Assembly (NCBI RefSeq): GCF_014764705.1 | Contig: NZ_JACXXG010000010.1 | Location: 1 to 64,000 of the forward strand | Length of the DNA stretch: 64,000 nucleotides | Source: Stutzerimonas kunmingensis | GTDB taxonomy: Bacteria > Pseudomonadota > Gammaproteobacteria > Pseudomonadales > Pseudomonadaceae | Direction of reading: 5' to 3' | Part shown: positions 8,227 to 16,155 of the stretch, piece after piece | Layout of the letters: each line of letters starts with the position of its first letter | Position numbering within the stretch: the first letter of the stretch is position 1 | The notes under the pieces: model-generated | The model's input: only the letters and a program-made list of their open reading frames with translations | What the model was told of the DNA's origin: nothing | The model's database searches: none | Program-made: the position numbers and the translations under genes

Positions 8227-8751
8227 CTACCGAGCCGGTTTCAATGCGCCGCAATCGTCCGCTATCCAGCGCGCGTGGGATTCGATTCGCGAGGTACCGG
8301 TCTCGGTGCCTTGGCGGTATTCACTTTCCACGGTACTGACGAACTCCTTGTCGCTGATGAAGCGCGTCTCGCCCTGACCTCGGGCATCAGGGCACTCGAA
8401 CCTGAATTTCCACAGCTTGTCGCCACGCTCGGTGATCTCCTGGGTACAGGCCGGGTCATCCTGAAAGGGCAGCTCATCGGACTCCACCTGGGCCTTGCTC
8501 AGACAGATCTGCACGCCCTTGCCGCCGAGTTTCACGCCCTGCGCGGCCAGCATCTCCTCCATCATCCGGCGCTGGTCGGCGGGCAGGTTCTCCATCTGCG
8601 CCAGCATCGCGTCCATGCCGGGCATCTGTTGGCCGTCCACCTGTATATCGCCGCTGCTGAATTCCCAGAGGCCCGGCAGAATCTGCGCATGGGCTGGCAG
8701 CAGTGTCAGGGAGAGAAGCGCGAAAGCGGCCAGACGTGGCAGTTGAGTCAT
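8227..8751 (-). CDS. DUF3617 periplasmic protein
   Basis: 174 residues from ATG 8751 with GGAGG nine bases upstream. The signal peptide (RLAAFALLSLTLLPAHA) is followed by PGLWEFSS, a Met/Gln-rich segment (QQMPGMDAMLAQMENLPADQRRMMEEML), then VQICLSKAQ, CTQEI, LWKFRFECPDARGQGETRF and TGTSRIESHARWIADDCG. This is the DUF3617 pattern (PG.WE at the start, paired cysteines, G.... ar W). It is a periplasmic protein of unknown role. It is divergent from the sigma factor gene. Confidence 0.8.
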   Translation of the reverse strand: MTQLPRLAAFALLSLTLLPAHAQILPGLWEFSSGDIQVDGQQMPGMDAMLAQMENLPADQRRMMEEMLAAQGVKLGGKGVQICLSKAQVESDELPFQDDPACTQEITERGDKLWKFRFECPDARGQGETRFISDKEFVSTVESEYRQGTETGTSRIESHARWIADDCGALKPAR

Positions 8752-8871
8752 GAGCGTGCCTCCGGAGATGGGTTGTTCCTTCAGCCTAGTCGAGCTTTTT
8801 CTGCACCGTGCTCGAACGGACGTCGGTGGACAAAAGAACGCGATACAGCGATTGCCGATGGATTTGTGCTG

Positions 8872-8896
8872 TTGAGAAGCGTTAGCATTAACGCTT
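8872..8896. promoter_or_regulatory. Palindrome and possible Fur site upstream of fecI
   Basis: AAGCGTTA-GCAT-TAACGCTT (8877-8896) is a perfect 8-bp inverted repeat. The overlapping stretch 8872-8890 also matches a Fur-box-like pattern (TTGAGAA..C.TTA.CATTA) at about 16 of 19 positions by eye. It lies 22 bases before the chosen sigma factor start, where Fur commonly represses FecI-type genes. Confidence 0.4.
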
Positions 8897-8917
8897 GCAG
8901 CGCTCATGGGAGGCCGC

Positions 8918-9433
8918 GTGGCAATTGAAGGTATGGTTCGACAGCAGATGCTGCATCGGCTCTATGCCGAGCATCACGGCTGGCTTAACGGCTGGCTGCG
9001 GCGTCAGCTGGGCTGTAATCAGCGGGCCGCCGACCTCGCGCAGGACACCTTCGTGCGGGTGATGACCAAGGATCAGGACGTGGGCGCCATCCGCGAACCC
9101 AGAGCCTACCTGCATACCATCGCCAAGGGCCTGTTGATCAACCATTGGCGGCGCCGACAGATCGAGCAGGCCTATCTTGATGCGCTGGCACTGCAACCCG
9201 AGCCCGTGGCGCCATCGCCGGAATCCCAGGCGTTGATCGTCGAAACCTTGCTGCAGGTCGACGCCATGCTGGCCCAGCTGCCGGCGAAGGTGCGCAGCGC
9301 CTTTCTCATGTCGCAGCTGCAGGGCATGACCTACGCCGCAATCGCCATCGAACTCGGCGTTTCCGAGCGGATGGTGAAGAAGTACATGGCTCAGGCCATG
9401 TTGCATTGCCTGCTGCTGGTGGCGGAGGACTGA
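8918..9433 (+). CDS. FecI-type ECF sigma factor
   Basis: 171 residues from GTG 8918, placed four bases after GGAGG; ATG 8906 and ATG 8933 are alternatives in the same frame. Region 2 (LYAEHHGWLNGWLRRQLGC, AADLAQDTFVRVM, EPRAYLHTIAKGLLINHWRRR) and region 4 (LPAKVRSAFLMSQLQGMTYAAIAIELGVSERMVKKYMAQAM) are the two sigma70 ECF domains. It belongs to the iron-starvation subgroup that is activated through an outer membrane receptor and an anti-sigma FecR protein. Both partners follow immediately. The stop overlaps the fecR start (TGATG). Confidence 0.93.
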   Translation: MAIEGMVRQQMLHRLYAEHHGWLNGWLRRQLGCNQRAADLAQDTFVRVMTKDQDVGAIREPRAYLHTIAKGLLINHWRRRQIEQAYLDALALQPEPVAPSPESQALIVETLLQVDAMLAQLPAKVRSAFLMSQLQGMTYAAIAIELGVSERMVKKYMAQAMLHCLLLVAED

Positions 9434-10395
9434 TGGGCATCGATTACCGCGTGCTGCAGGAAGCGGCGAAATGGTTTGCCGTGTTGCAGTCCGGTGCGGC
9501 CAGCGCTGGCGAGCGCCAGGCCTGGAGCGCGTGGCTGGAACAGCCGGAACATGCCCGCGCGTGGGCCAAGGTCGAACGCATCAGTGGCCAGTTCCAGCCA
9601 CTGGCCGACGATGCCGTCGGGCGCACTGCCGGCGCGATGTTGCACAGCCGCCAATCGAGCCGTCGCCAGGCACTGAAGGTGCTGTCCGTGCTTTGTGGCG
9701 GCGCGGCACTGAGCCTGGCCGGCGGATCGCTGCCCTGGCGACAGTGGACGGCCGATGAGCGGACCGCGGTTGGTGAGGTGCGCGATCTGCGCCTGGCTGA
9801 TGGCTCGCAGCTCTGGCTGAACACCGATACCGCGGTGGATATTGCCGATGACGCGACCGCGCGCAGGCTGGCGCTTTACCACGGTGAGCTGCTGGTCGAT
9901 GCCTCGCCCAGCCAAGGCGGGCGGCCGTTGCTGCTGACCAGTCGTGAAGGTCGCGTGCGCAGCGAGCAGGCCGCGCGTTTCTCGCTGCGCCAGGAAGATG
10001 GCCATACCCGCCTGAGCGTGTTCGCCGGCGTTGTGGATATCCAGCTGGATGGCTTAGGCGTCACCCGTGTGGCGGCCGGGCAGCAGACCGATTTCAGTCG
10101 CCGCTACATCGCCCCCCTGTCAGCGGCCCGCGCCGAACATCAGGCCTGGGCGAGCGGCGTATTACTGGCCGACAACCAGCGCCTGGAAGATTTCCTCGTC
10201 GAACTGTCGCGCTATCGACACGGCTATCTCGGCTGCGATCCGCGTATCGCCGATCTTCGGGTGGTCGGCGCCTTTCCCCTCGGTGACACCGAGCGTGTGC
10301 TGGATGCGCTGGCGGCGACGCTGCCGGTGCGCATCGAGCGGCGCATGGCCTGGTGGGTCAGCCTCGAACCTGCCGCGGCACGGGGTGGCGTTTAG
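9433..10395 (+). CDS. FecR-type anti-sigma factor/transducer
   Basis: 320 residues. The N-terminal cytoplasmic part has the DUF4880 pattern (EAAKWFAVLQSGAASAGERQAWSAWLEQPEHARAW). A membrane segment lies around residues 77-95 (LKVLSVLCGGAALSLAGG). The periplasmic FecR domain follows (GEVRDLRLADGSQLWLNTDTAVDI, RLALYHGELLVDA, RFSLRQ, LSVFAGVVDI, VAAGQ), and the C-terminal part (DFLVELSRYRHGYLGCDP, VVGAFPL) resembles the STN-like contact region. It should hold FecI inactive until the receptor signals. It overlaps the sigma gene by one base. Confidence 0.93.
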   Translation: MGIDYRVLQEAAKWFAVLQSGAASAGERQAWSAWLEQPEHARAWAKVERISGQFQPLADDAVGRTAGAMLHSRQSSRRQALKVLSVLCGGAALSLAGGSLPWRQWTADERTAVGEVRDLRLADGSQLWLNTDTAVDIADDATARRLALYHGELLVDASPSQGGRPLLLTSREGRVRSEQAARFSLRQEDGHTRLSVFAGVVDIQLDGLGVTRVAAGQQTDFSRRYIAPLSAARAEHQAWASGVLLADNQRLEDFLVELSRYRHGYLGCDPRIADLRVVGAFPLGDTERVLDALAATLPVRIERRMAWWVSLEPAAARGGV

Positions 10396-10494
10396 TTTGT
10401 TGCGGACACGAATAAAAAATATTCGCATCTGCAGTTCCCTTTCTTCGATCTGGTTGGGCATAGGGCTAAATCCGTCACTCGAACAGGAACACCC

Positions 10495-12987
10495 ATGCGC
10501 TCGACCGCCTTGCCGTTCATTCCCAATCGCTCCCGCGCCTTGGCGCTCGGCATTCGTGCCGCGCTGCTGTGTCTGCCGCTGGCCAGCGTCGTGCCCGGCG
10601 CTGCCATGGCGCAGTCTGCGACCCAGCAGGTGGTGCGCAGCTACGACATTCCCGCCGGCCCGCTCTCCAGCGTACTGAGCCGTTTCGCCGGTGAGGCAGG
10701 TGTGCTGCTTTCGGTCGATGGCAGCCTGCTGCAGGGTCTGGACAGCAACGGCCTGCAAGGTCAGTACGGCGTCGACGAGGGCTTCGCCGCGCTGCTGCAG
10801 GGCAGCGGCCTGCAGGCCGTACGCGACAGCCAGGGTAACTATTCGCTGGAGCGCCGGAGCGCGCAGGCCGATGCCGTCGAACTGCAACCGATGACCGTCG
10901 AAGGCTTCGCCCTGGGCAACGCGCTGGGCTCGATGGAAGGCTACAACGCGACCCACAGCAGCGTGGCGACCAAGACCAGTATGCCGTTGGCAGAGACTTC
11001 GCAGACCGTTTCGGTGGTCACCCGCCAGCAGATAGAGGATCAGGGCTCGCGCTCCATCGCTCAGGCGGTGCGCTACACGCCGGGACTGATGAGTACGCCG
11101 TACGGTGCGACGACGCGCTACGACTATGTCGCCATGCGCGGCATCACCGATGGCTCGGTGGATAATCTTTATCTCGATGGCCAGAAGCTGCTGGGCGACA
11201 GCGGCACCTACAGCAGCCTGCAGGTCGATCCGTACTTCATCGAGCGCATCGACATCCTCAAGGGACCGTCCTCGGTGCTCTATGGCCGCAGCCTGCCCGG
11301 CGGCCTGGTGGCGATGACCAGCAAGAAGCCGCAGAAGGAAGCCAGCCGCCAGCTGCAGTTCTCCTACGGCAGCAATGATTACAAGCAGGCAGCGTTCGAC
11401 TTCACCGGGCCTCTGGATGACGAGCGCATCAGTTATCGATTGGTCGGCGTGGCCAAGGATGCCGACAACCAGGTCGATGGAATCGAGGAGCAACGCTTTG
11501 CGGTGATGCCCTCGGTGAGTATCGACTTCACCGAAGACACCCGCCTGACCCTGCTGGCGATGCTGCAACGTGATCCGGAGAGCGGCTACCACGGCGGATT
11601 ACCGGCCGATGGCACGGTGACGTCGCGCAACGGTCAGCGCATCTCGCGCAGCTTCTTCGAGGGCGACGAGGACTACGAGAAGTTCGAGCGCGACCAGCAG
11701 ATGATCGGCTATCAGCTCGAGCACCGTTTCAATGATGTCGTTTCGGCGCGGCAGAACTTCCAGTACCTGGACTCCACCGTGGACTCGGGGCAGGTTTATC
11801 AGTACGGCTACGTGGCCCCAAGTTCCGATGAACTGGTGCGCTACTACACCGGGGCCGACGAAGCGCTGCATGCCTGGACCATCGACAACCAGTTGCAGTT
11901 CCTCTTCGATACCGGCGCACTCAGCCACACCCTGGTGACCGGCCTCGACTACCAGCGGCGCAAGGCCAAGGTGGTTTACGACGCAGCCTACGGCCTGCCC
12001 TCGGTCAATCCCTACACCGGTGCCGTAGGTGCGGGCAGCCCGGTGTTCTACCACCAGTACGACGAAACCCGTGAGCTGGAGCAGACGGGCCTCTATGTGC
12101 AGGACCTGATCAGCCTCGGCAACTGGCGCTTCTCGCTGGGTGTTCGCCAGGATTGGGTGGACGTCTCGTTCGATCACACCAACGATGCGAGCTACGGCGA
12201 TCAGTCCGATAGCGCCAAGCTCGAGCAATTCACTGGTCGCGTTGGTGTGCTCTATGCCTTTGATAACGGCCTGTCGCCCTACGCCAGCTACTCCGAGTCG
12301 TTCAATCCCAACGCCACTGCGGCCTATAACGCGAATGGCAGCGGCGGCTTCGACATCACACTGCTTGATCCGACTGAAGGCGAACAGTACGAGGTGGGCC
12401 TGAAGTATCAGCCGCTGGGCACCGACGATCTCTACACCATCTCCTACTTCGACTTGAAGCAATCCAACCTGGCGAACAAGGATTCCAACGAGAACTTCTA
12501 CCGCGCGGTGGGCGAACTTACCTCCAAAGGCGTGGAAGTCGAAGCTCGTCTGCGGCCGCTGGAACAGGTCAATGTCATCGCCAGCTATACCTATATGGAC
12601 GTCGAGTATTCCAAGGACTTCACCGGTGCTGCCGGCGTCAACAATCGCGGCAACACGCCCAACGCGGTGGCGCGCAACATGGCCTCGCTGTGGACCGACT
12701 ACACCTTCGACCGAGGGCCGTTGGCCGGGCTGCAGGTTGGCGGTGGCGCACGCTACTTCGGCAAGAGCTGGGCTGACGCGGAGAACACCCTGCGCATTCC
12801 GTCCTACACGCTGTACGACGCCATGCTTGGTTATGACCTGTCTCGCGTCGGGCTGCAGGGTGTCGGCGTGCGTCTGAACCTGAACAACCTCACCGACGAG
12901 AAGTACGTCGCCGCGTGCAACAGCCTGAGCCAGTGCTACTACGGCGAGGAGCGCAATGTCATGGCTACCGTGACCTACGACTTCTGA
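10495..12987 (+). CDS. TonB-dependent siderophore receptor with signalling (STN) domain
   Basis: 830 residues. The signal peptide ends near AMAQS (about residue 40). The STN signalling domain (about 50-115) reads RSYDIPAGPLSSVLSRFAGEAGVLLSVD and LQGQYGVDEGFAALLQGSGL. A TonB-box-like VELQPMTVEG follows, then the plug (SQTVSVVTRQQIEDQG, YVAMRGITDG, IERIDILKGPSSVLYG, GGLVAMTSKKP) and a 22-strand barrel ending in the terminal aromatic ATVTYDF. It imports an iron complex across the outer membrane using TonB energy and, through the STN domain, signals to the FecR/FecI pair upstream. The siderophore is not identifiable. The 99 bases before it contain the likely sigma-dependent promoter but no clear consensus. 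Confidence 0.95.
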   Translation: MRSTALPFIPNRSRALALGIRAALLCLPLASVVPGAAMAQSATQQVVRSYDIPAGPLSSVLSRFAGEAGVLLSVDGSLLQGLDSNGLQGQYGVDEGFAALLQGSGLQAVRDSQGNYSLERRSAQADAVELQPMTVEGFALGNALGSMEGYNATHSSVATKTSMPLAETSQTVSVVTRQQIEDQGSRSIAQAVRYTPGLMSTPYGATTRYDYVAMRGITDGSVDNLYLDGQKLLGDSGTYSSLQVDPYFIERIDILKGPSSVLYGRSLPGGLVAMTSKKPQKEASRQLQFSYGSNDYKQAAFDFTGPLDDERISYRLVGVAKDADNQVDGIEEQRFAVMPSVSIDFTEDTRLTLLAMLQRDPESGYHGGLPADGTVTSRNGQRISRSFFEGDEDYEKFERDQQMIGYQLEHRFNDVVSARQNFQYLDSTVDSGQVYQYGYVAPSSDELVRYYTGADEALHAWTIDNQLQFLFDTGALSHTLVTGLDYQRRKAKVVYDAAYGLPSVNPYTGAVGAGSPVFYHQYDETRELEQTGLYVQDLISLGNWRFSLGVRQDWVDVSFDHTNDASYGDQSDSAKLEQFTGRVGVLYAFDNGLSPYASYSESFNPNATAAYNANGSGGFDITLLDPTEGEQYEVGLKYQPLGTDDLYTISYFDLKQSNLANKDSNENFYRAVGELTSKGVEVEARLRPLEQVNVIASYTYMDVEYSKDFTGAAGVNNRGNTPNAVARNMASLWTDYTFDRGPLAGLQVGGGARYFGKSWADAENTLRIPSYTLYDAMLGYDLSRVGLQGVGVRLNLNNLTDEKYVAACNSLSQCYYGEERNVMATVTYDF

Positions 12988-13000
12988 TCAACGCTGAACT

Positions 13001-13029
13001 GCCGCCGGCCCCACAGGTCCGGCGGCTTT
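13001..13029 (+). terminator. Rho-independent-like terminator after the receptor gene
   Basis: GCCGCCGG (13001-13008) pairs with CCGGCGGC (13019-13026) across a 10-base loop, followed by TTTG. The downstream PepSY gene begins 29 bases later, so some read-through is likely. Confidence 0.65.
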
Positions 13030-13057
13030 GTGCTTTCTGAAGGACAGACAACCGACG

Positions 13058-14263
13058 ATGCGTTCCATTCTCGTGCTCCTGCACCGCTACATCGGCCTGG
13101 CCACGGCGATCTTCCTGTTTCTCGCCGGCATTACCGGCAGCATCCTGGCCTTCCATCACGAGCTGGACGAATGGCTCAACCCGGAGTTCTACCACACCAC
13201 CAGTGAGGGACCGGTGCTGGCGCCGGGAACGTTGGTCGAGCGCGTCGAGCAGGCCAACCCGCGTATGCAGGTCTGGTACATGGAGTTTCCCAGTGAGCCC
13301 GGTCACGCCGCTTTGATGGCACTGGTGCCGCGTAACGATCCGGCGACTGGCAAGCCGTACGGCGAGCGCCCGGTGGTGCACTACATCGATGCGGTGAGCG
13401 GGGACCCGGTGGGCACGCGTTACTGGGGCGAATGCTGCTTCTCGCGCAAGAACTTCGTGCCCTTCATCCTCGAGTTTCACTACAACCTGTCGCTGCCGGG
13501 CAACTGGGGGCTGTGGTTGATGGGTATCGTGGCGATCGCCTGGGTGATCGATTGCTTCGTCTCGCTGGTGCTGACCTTTCCTCGTGGCCGGCCGTTCTTT
13601 TCCAAGTGGTGGACGTCCTGGAAGATCAAGCGCCAGCGCATGAACCACGACGTACACCGCGCAGGCGGCCTGTGGCTGTGGCTGCTGCTCACGCCGGTGG
13701 CGGTCAGCAGCGTGGCGATGAACCTGCCGGAGCAGGTGTTCAAGCCGGTGGTATCGCTGTTCTCGCCCGTTGAGCCGAGCGTCTACGAGGCCCGCGGGCG
13801 GATGCCGGCAGAGCAGCTGGGCACCACCGCTTACGACTTCCACCAGGCGTACGACTACGCCATGCAGCACGCCGCCGAAGTCGGCCTGACCGAAGCGATC
13901 ACCGAGCTGTACTACAGCTTCGAGTACAACTTCTATGGCGCTGGCTTCGGCGAGCACGACAGCAACCAGGGCAACGCCTGGCTGTTCTTCCATGGAACCG
14001 ACGGTCGTCTGCTGGGGCAGGAGATTCCCGGCCAGGGCACGCTGGGGCAGCAGTTTCATCTGCTGCAGCCGGCGATCCATGGCGGGCGCATCCTCGGCCT
14101 ACCAGGGCGCATCCTCATCGCCGTGCTGGGCGTGGCGATCGCGGTGTTGTCGGTCACCGGTGTGGTGATCTGGTGGCGCAAGCGACGAGCACGCATCAGC
14201 GCGGTGCTGCGTGAACCTCGCAGGGGAAGCGCGGCGTCGGTAAGTTCGGTCGGTGAGCCATGA
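13058..14263 (+). CDS. PepSY-associated membrane protein (siderophore-linked)
   Basis: 401 residues from ATG 13058. The N-terminal helix LLHRYIGLATAIFLFLAGITGSILAFHHELD is the classic PepSY-TM start with a conserved HRY.G. Further membrane segments are near 155-180 (WLMGIVAIAWVIDCFVSLVLTF), 215-235 (LWLWLLLTPVAVSSVAM) and 360-385 (GRILIAVLGVAIAVLSVTGVVIWW), with RKRR at the end. Conserved histidines (HHELDEW, MNHDVHRAGGLW) resemble heme or metal ligands. Proteins of this family sit next to TonB receptors and act in periplasmic reduction or processing of ferric siderophores, as FoxB/PiuB-type proteins do. It is probably co-transcribed with the receptor. Confidence 0.85.
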   Translation: MRSILVLLHRYIGLATAIFLFLAGITGSILAFHHELDEWLNPEFYHTTSEGPVLAPGTLVERVEQANPRMQVWYMEFPSEPGHAALMALVPRNDPATGKPYGERPVVHYIDAVSGDPVGTRYWGECCFSRKNFVPFILEFHYNLSLPGNWGLWLMGIVAIAWVIDCFVSLVLTFPRGRPFFSKWWTSWKIKRQRMNHDVHRAGGLWLWLLLTPVAVSSVAMNLPEQVFKPVVSLFSPVEPSVYEARGRMPAEQLGTTAYDFHQAYDYAMQHAAEVGLTEAITELYYSFEYNFYGAGFGEHDSNQGNAWLFFHGTDGRLLGQEIPGQGTLGQQFHLLQPAIHGGRILGLPGRILIAVLGVAIAVLSVTGVVIWWRKRRARISAVLREPRRGSAASVSSVGEP

Positions 14264-14581
14264 TGGTCATGAGGTGAAGCGTCCCCTCAACCCTATGCTG
14301 GGCGCCCCAGCCGTCTCCCCGGAGGGGCGAGGGGGTTGGATCGCAGAGGTATGTGAGTATTGCGGTAGTGTTCGATGATTGTGCGGCCAAAGATGGTTGC
14401 TGCGCCGTGCTGACGTCCGAAGCGTGCCGCCTCTGGGCCGTGCGTTGATTCGCCAGAGCCTGCGCCATCATCGAACATTCCCCTCGCCCCCTTGGGAGAG
14501 AGCTTAGGGAGAGGGGGCGGGCTTCCAGGCCCAGCGCCAGCTATGGTCCGTACACTGCGAACGCCAACAGGCTCGCTTTCC
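14264..14581. repeat. 318-base gene-free stretch with G/C-block inverted repeats
   Basis: No convincing gene is present. GTTCGATGAT (14370-14379) is inverted as ATCATCGAAC (14467-14476). Outside it, GGGGCGAGGGGG (about 14323-14334) faces CCCCTCGCCCCC (about 14480-14491), followed by CTTGGGAGAGAGCTTAGGGAGAGGGGGCGG. This looks like a short non-autonomous repeat sitting between the convergent PepSY and sco genes. The inner about 85 bases have no recognisable content. Confidence 0.45.
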
Positions 14582-15217
14582 TCACTCCGCCTGCTTGACC
14601 AGCTCAGGCAACTGCTCGGCCAGTTTCTGCACCCGCAAAGGCGAGCGGATAAAGCCCTGCTGGCGGCCGTCCGGGCCGATCAGGACCAGGTTGCCGCTGT
14701 GGTCGACGGTGTAGTTTTCCTTGCTGGTATCGCCGGGTATGAAGGGAATGCCGACGCCGTTGGCCAGGGTCTGGATATCGTCCAGCGGGCCGGTAAGCCC
14801 TTGGAAACCGGCGTTGAAGTAGCCGAGGTATTCCTTGAGTTTTTCCGGCGTGTCGCGATTCGGATCGACGCTGACGAGGATGATGCGCAGCTGGTCGCGC
14901 ACGGCGTCCGGCAGCATGCCGTTGAGTTGGCGCAGTTCGGCCAGGGTAGTGGGGCAGATGTCCGGGCAGAAGGTGTAGCCGAAGAACAGTAGCGTCCACT
15001 GTCCGTCCAGTTCGTTCAGTTTTACCGCTTCGCCGTCCTGGTCCGTCAGGCTCAGCGACGGCACCGTGCGGCTCTGCGGCAGCACGACGATGCCGGCATC
15101 CAGCAACTGCGTGGGGTCGAGCTGGTGCTGGCTGTTGAGCACCTTGGAAACCGTCAGCCCGACGACCAGCGCGATCAGCGCCACGAGAATGAAGACGGTT
15201 TTCTGGATGCGGGTCAT
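14582..15217 (-). CDS. sco: SCO1/SenC copper chaperone
   Basis: 211 residues with an N-terminal membrane anchor (VFILVALIALVVGLTVS) and a periplasmic thioredoxin fold. The copper-binding cysteines are in GYTFCPDICPTTL (CxxxC) and the distal His is in VDHSGNLVLI. It delivers copper to the CuA centre of cytochrome c oxidase subunit II. It is the last gene of the cox cluster, 21 bases after ctaB, with CAAAGGA before the ATG. Confidence 0.95.
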   Translation of the reverse strand: MTRIQKTVFILVALIALVVGLTVSKVLNSQHQLDPTQLLDAGIVVLPQSRTVPSLSLTDQDGEAVKLNELDGQWTLLFFGYTFCPDICPTTLAELRQLNGMLPDAVRDQLRIILVSVDPNRDTPEKLKEYLGYFNAGFQGLTGPLDDIQTLANGVGIPFIPGDTSKENYTVDHSGNLVLIGPDGRQQGFIRSPLRVQKLAEQLPELVKQAE

Positions 15218-15238
15218 GAACGTCCTTTGGGCGACTAT

Positions 15239-16138
15239 CTAGAAATCGAGCAGCAGATAATGATCAACCAGCAGCGCGATGAACAGCGCGAACAGGTACC
15301 AGATGCTGAATTTGAAGGTCTTGATTGCCGCATGTGGCCGGCTGTCGCGGTACAGCGCGATCGTCCAGTAGAGGAAGCGTGCACCCAGCAACGCTGCGGC
15401 GGCGAGGTACAGCGGGCCGCTCATGTGAATGGCGAACGGCATGAAGCTGACCGCCAGCAGCATCACCGTGTAGAGCAGGATATGCACCTTGGTGTAGTGC
15501 ACGCCGTGGGTCACCGGCAGCATCGGCACGTTGACCTTGGCGTACTCGTCCTTGCGGTGAATCGCCAGCGCCCAGAAGTGCGGCGGCGTCCAGGCGAAGA
15601 TGATCAGCACCAGCAGTAGCGGTTCGGCGGTGACCTGGCCGGTCACCGCGACCCAGCCGAGCAGCGGCGGCGCGGCGCCGGCGAGTCCGCCGATGACGAT
15701 GTTCTGCGGCGTGGCGCGTTTGAGAAAGCCGGTGTAGATCACCGCGTAGCCGATCAGCGAGGCCAGGGTCAGCCAGGCGGCGAGGGCATTGGTGAAGGTC
15801 AGCAGCAGGGCCAGCCCGCTGACGCCGAGGGCGAAGGCGAAGGTCAGTGCCGCCGCTGGCGAGACCCGGCCTTCGGCCAGGGGTCGCTTGTGGGTGCGGG
15901 CCATCACCGAATCGATCTGCCGGTCCACCACATGGTTCACCGCCGCCGCGCCACCGGCACACAGGGCGATGCCCAGATTGCCGAACAGCAGCACCGTCCA
16001 GGGCACGCCGGCGCGGGTGGCGAGGAACATGCCCACCAGCGAGGTGATGAGCATCAGCAGCACCACCTTCGGCTTGGTCAGCTCCAGGTAGTCGCGCCAG
16101 CTGGCCTGGGCGCTGCGTTCGCTGAGTAGAGTCGCCAT
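15239..16138 (-). CDS. ctaB: Protoheme IX farnesyltransferase (heme O synthase)
   Basis: 299 residues from ATG 16138 (AAGGAG upstream). It is a UbiA-type polytopic prenyltransferase with about nine helices. The first Asp-rich substrate motif is NHVVDRQIDSVMARTHKRPL, and the second (normally DxxxD-like) lies around AWTPPHFWALAIHRKDEYAKVNVPMLP. It adds a farnesyl group to heme b to make heme O, the precursor of heme A. It follows ctaA by 17 bases in the cox cluster, so heme A synthesis is co-expressed with the oxidase. Confidence 0.96.
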   Translation of the reverse strand: MATLLSERSAQASWRDYLELTKPKVVLLMLITSLVGMFLATRAGVPWTVLLFGNLGIALCAGGAAAVNHVVDRQIDSVMARTHKRPLAEGRVSPAAALTFAFALGVSGLALLLTFTNALAAWLTLASLIGYAVIYTGFLKRATPQNIVIGGLAGAAPPLLGWVAVTGQVTAEPLLLVLIIFAWTPPHFWALAIHRKDEYAKVNVPMLPVTHGVHYTKVHILLYTVMLLAVSFMPFAIHMSGPLYLAAAALLGARFLYWTIALYRDSRPHAAIKTFKFSIWYLFALFIALLVDHYLLLDF

Positions 16139-16155
16139 GGGGGTTCTCCTTGTGG

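Noticed and set aside
10460-10494. CTAAATCC near the receptor start as a PvdS-type iron-starvation box
   Set aside because: No CGT at the required 16-17 base spacing, and it lies too close to the ATG.
14264-14581. A short minus-strand gene in the sco-PepSY gap
   Set aside because: The frames are short, lack ribosome sites and coincide with repeat blocks.
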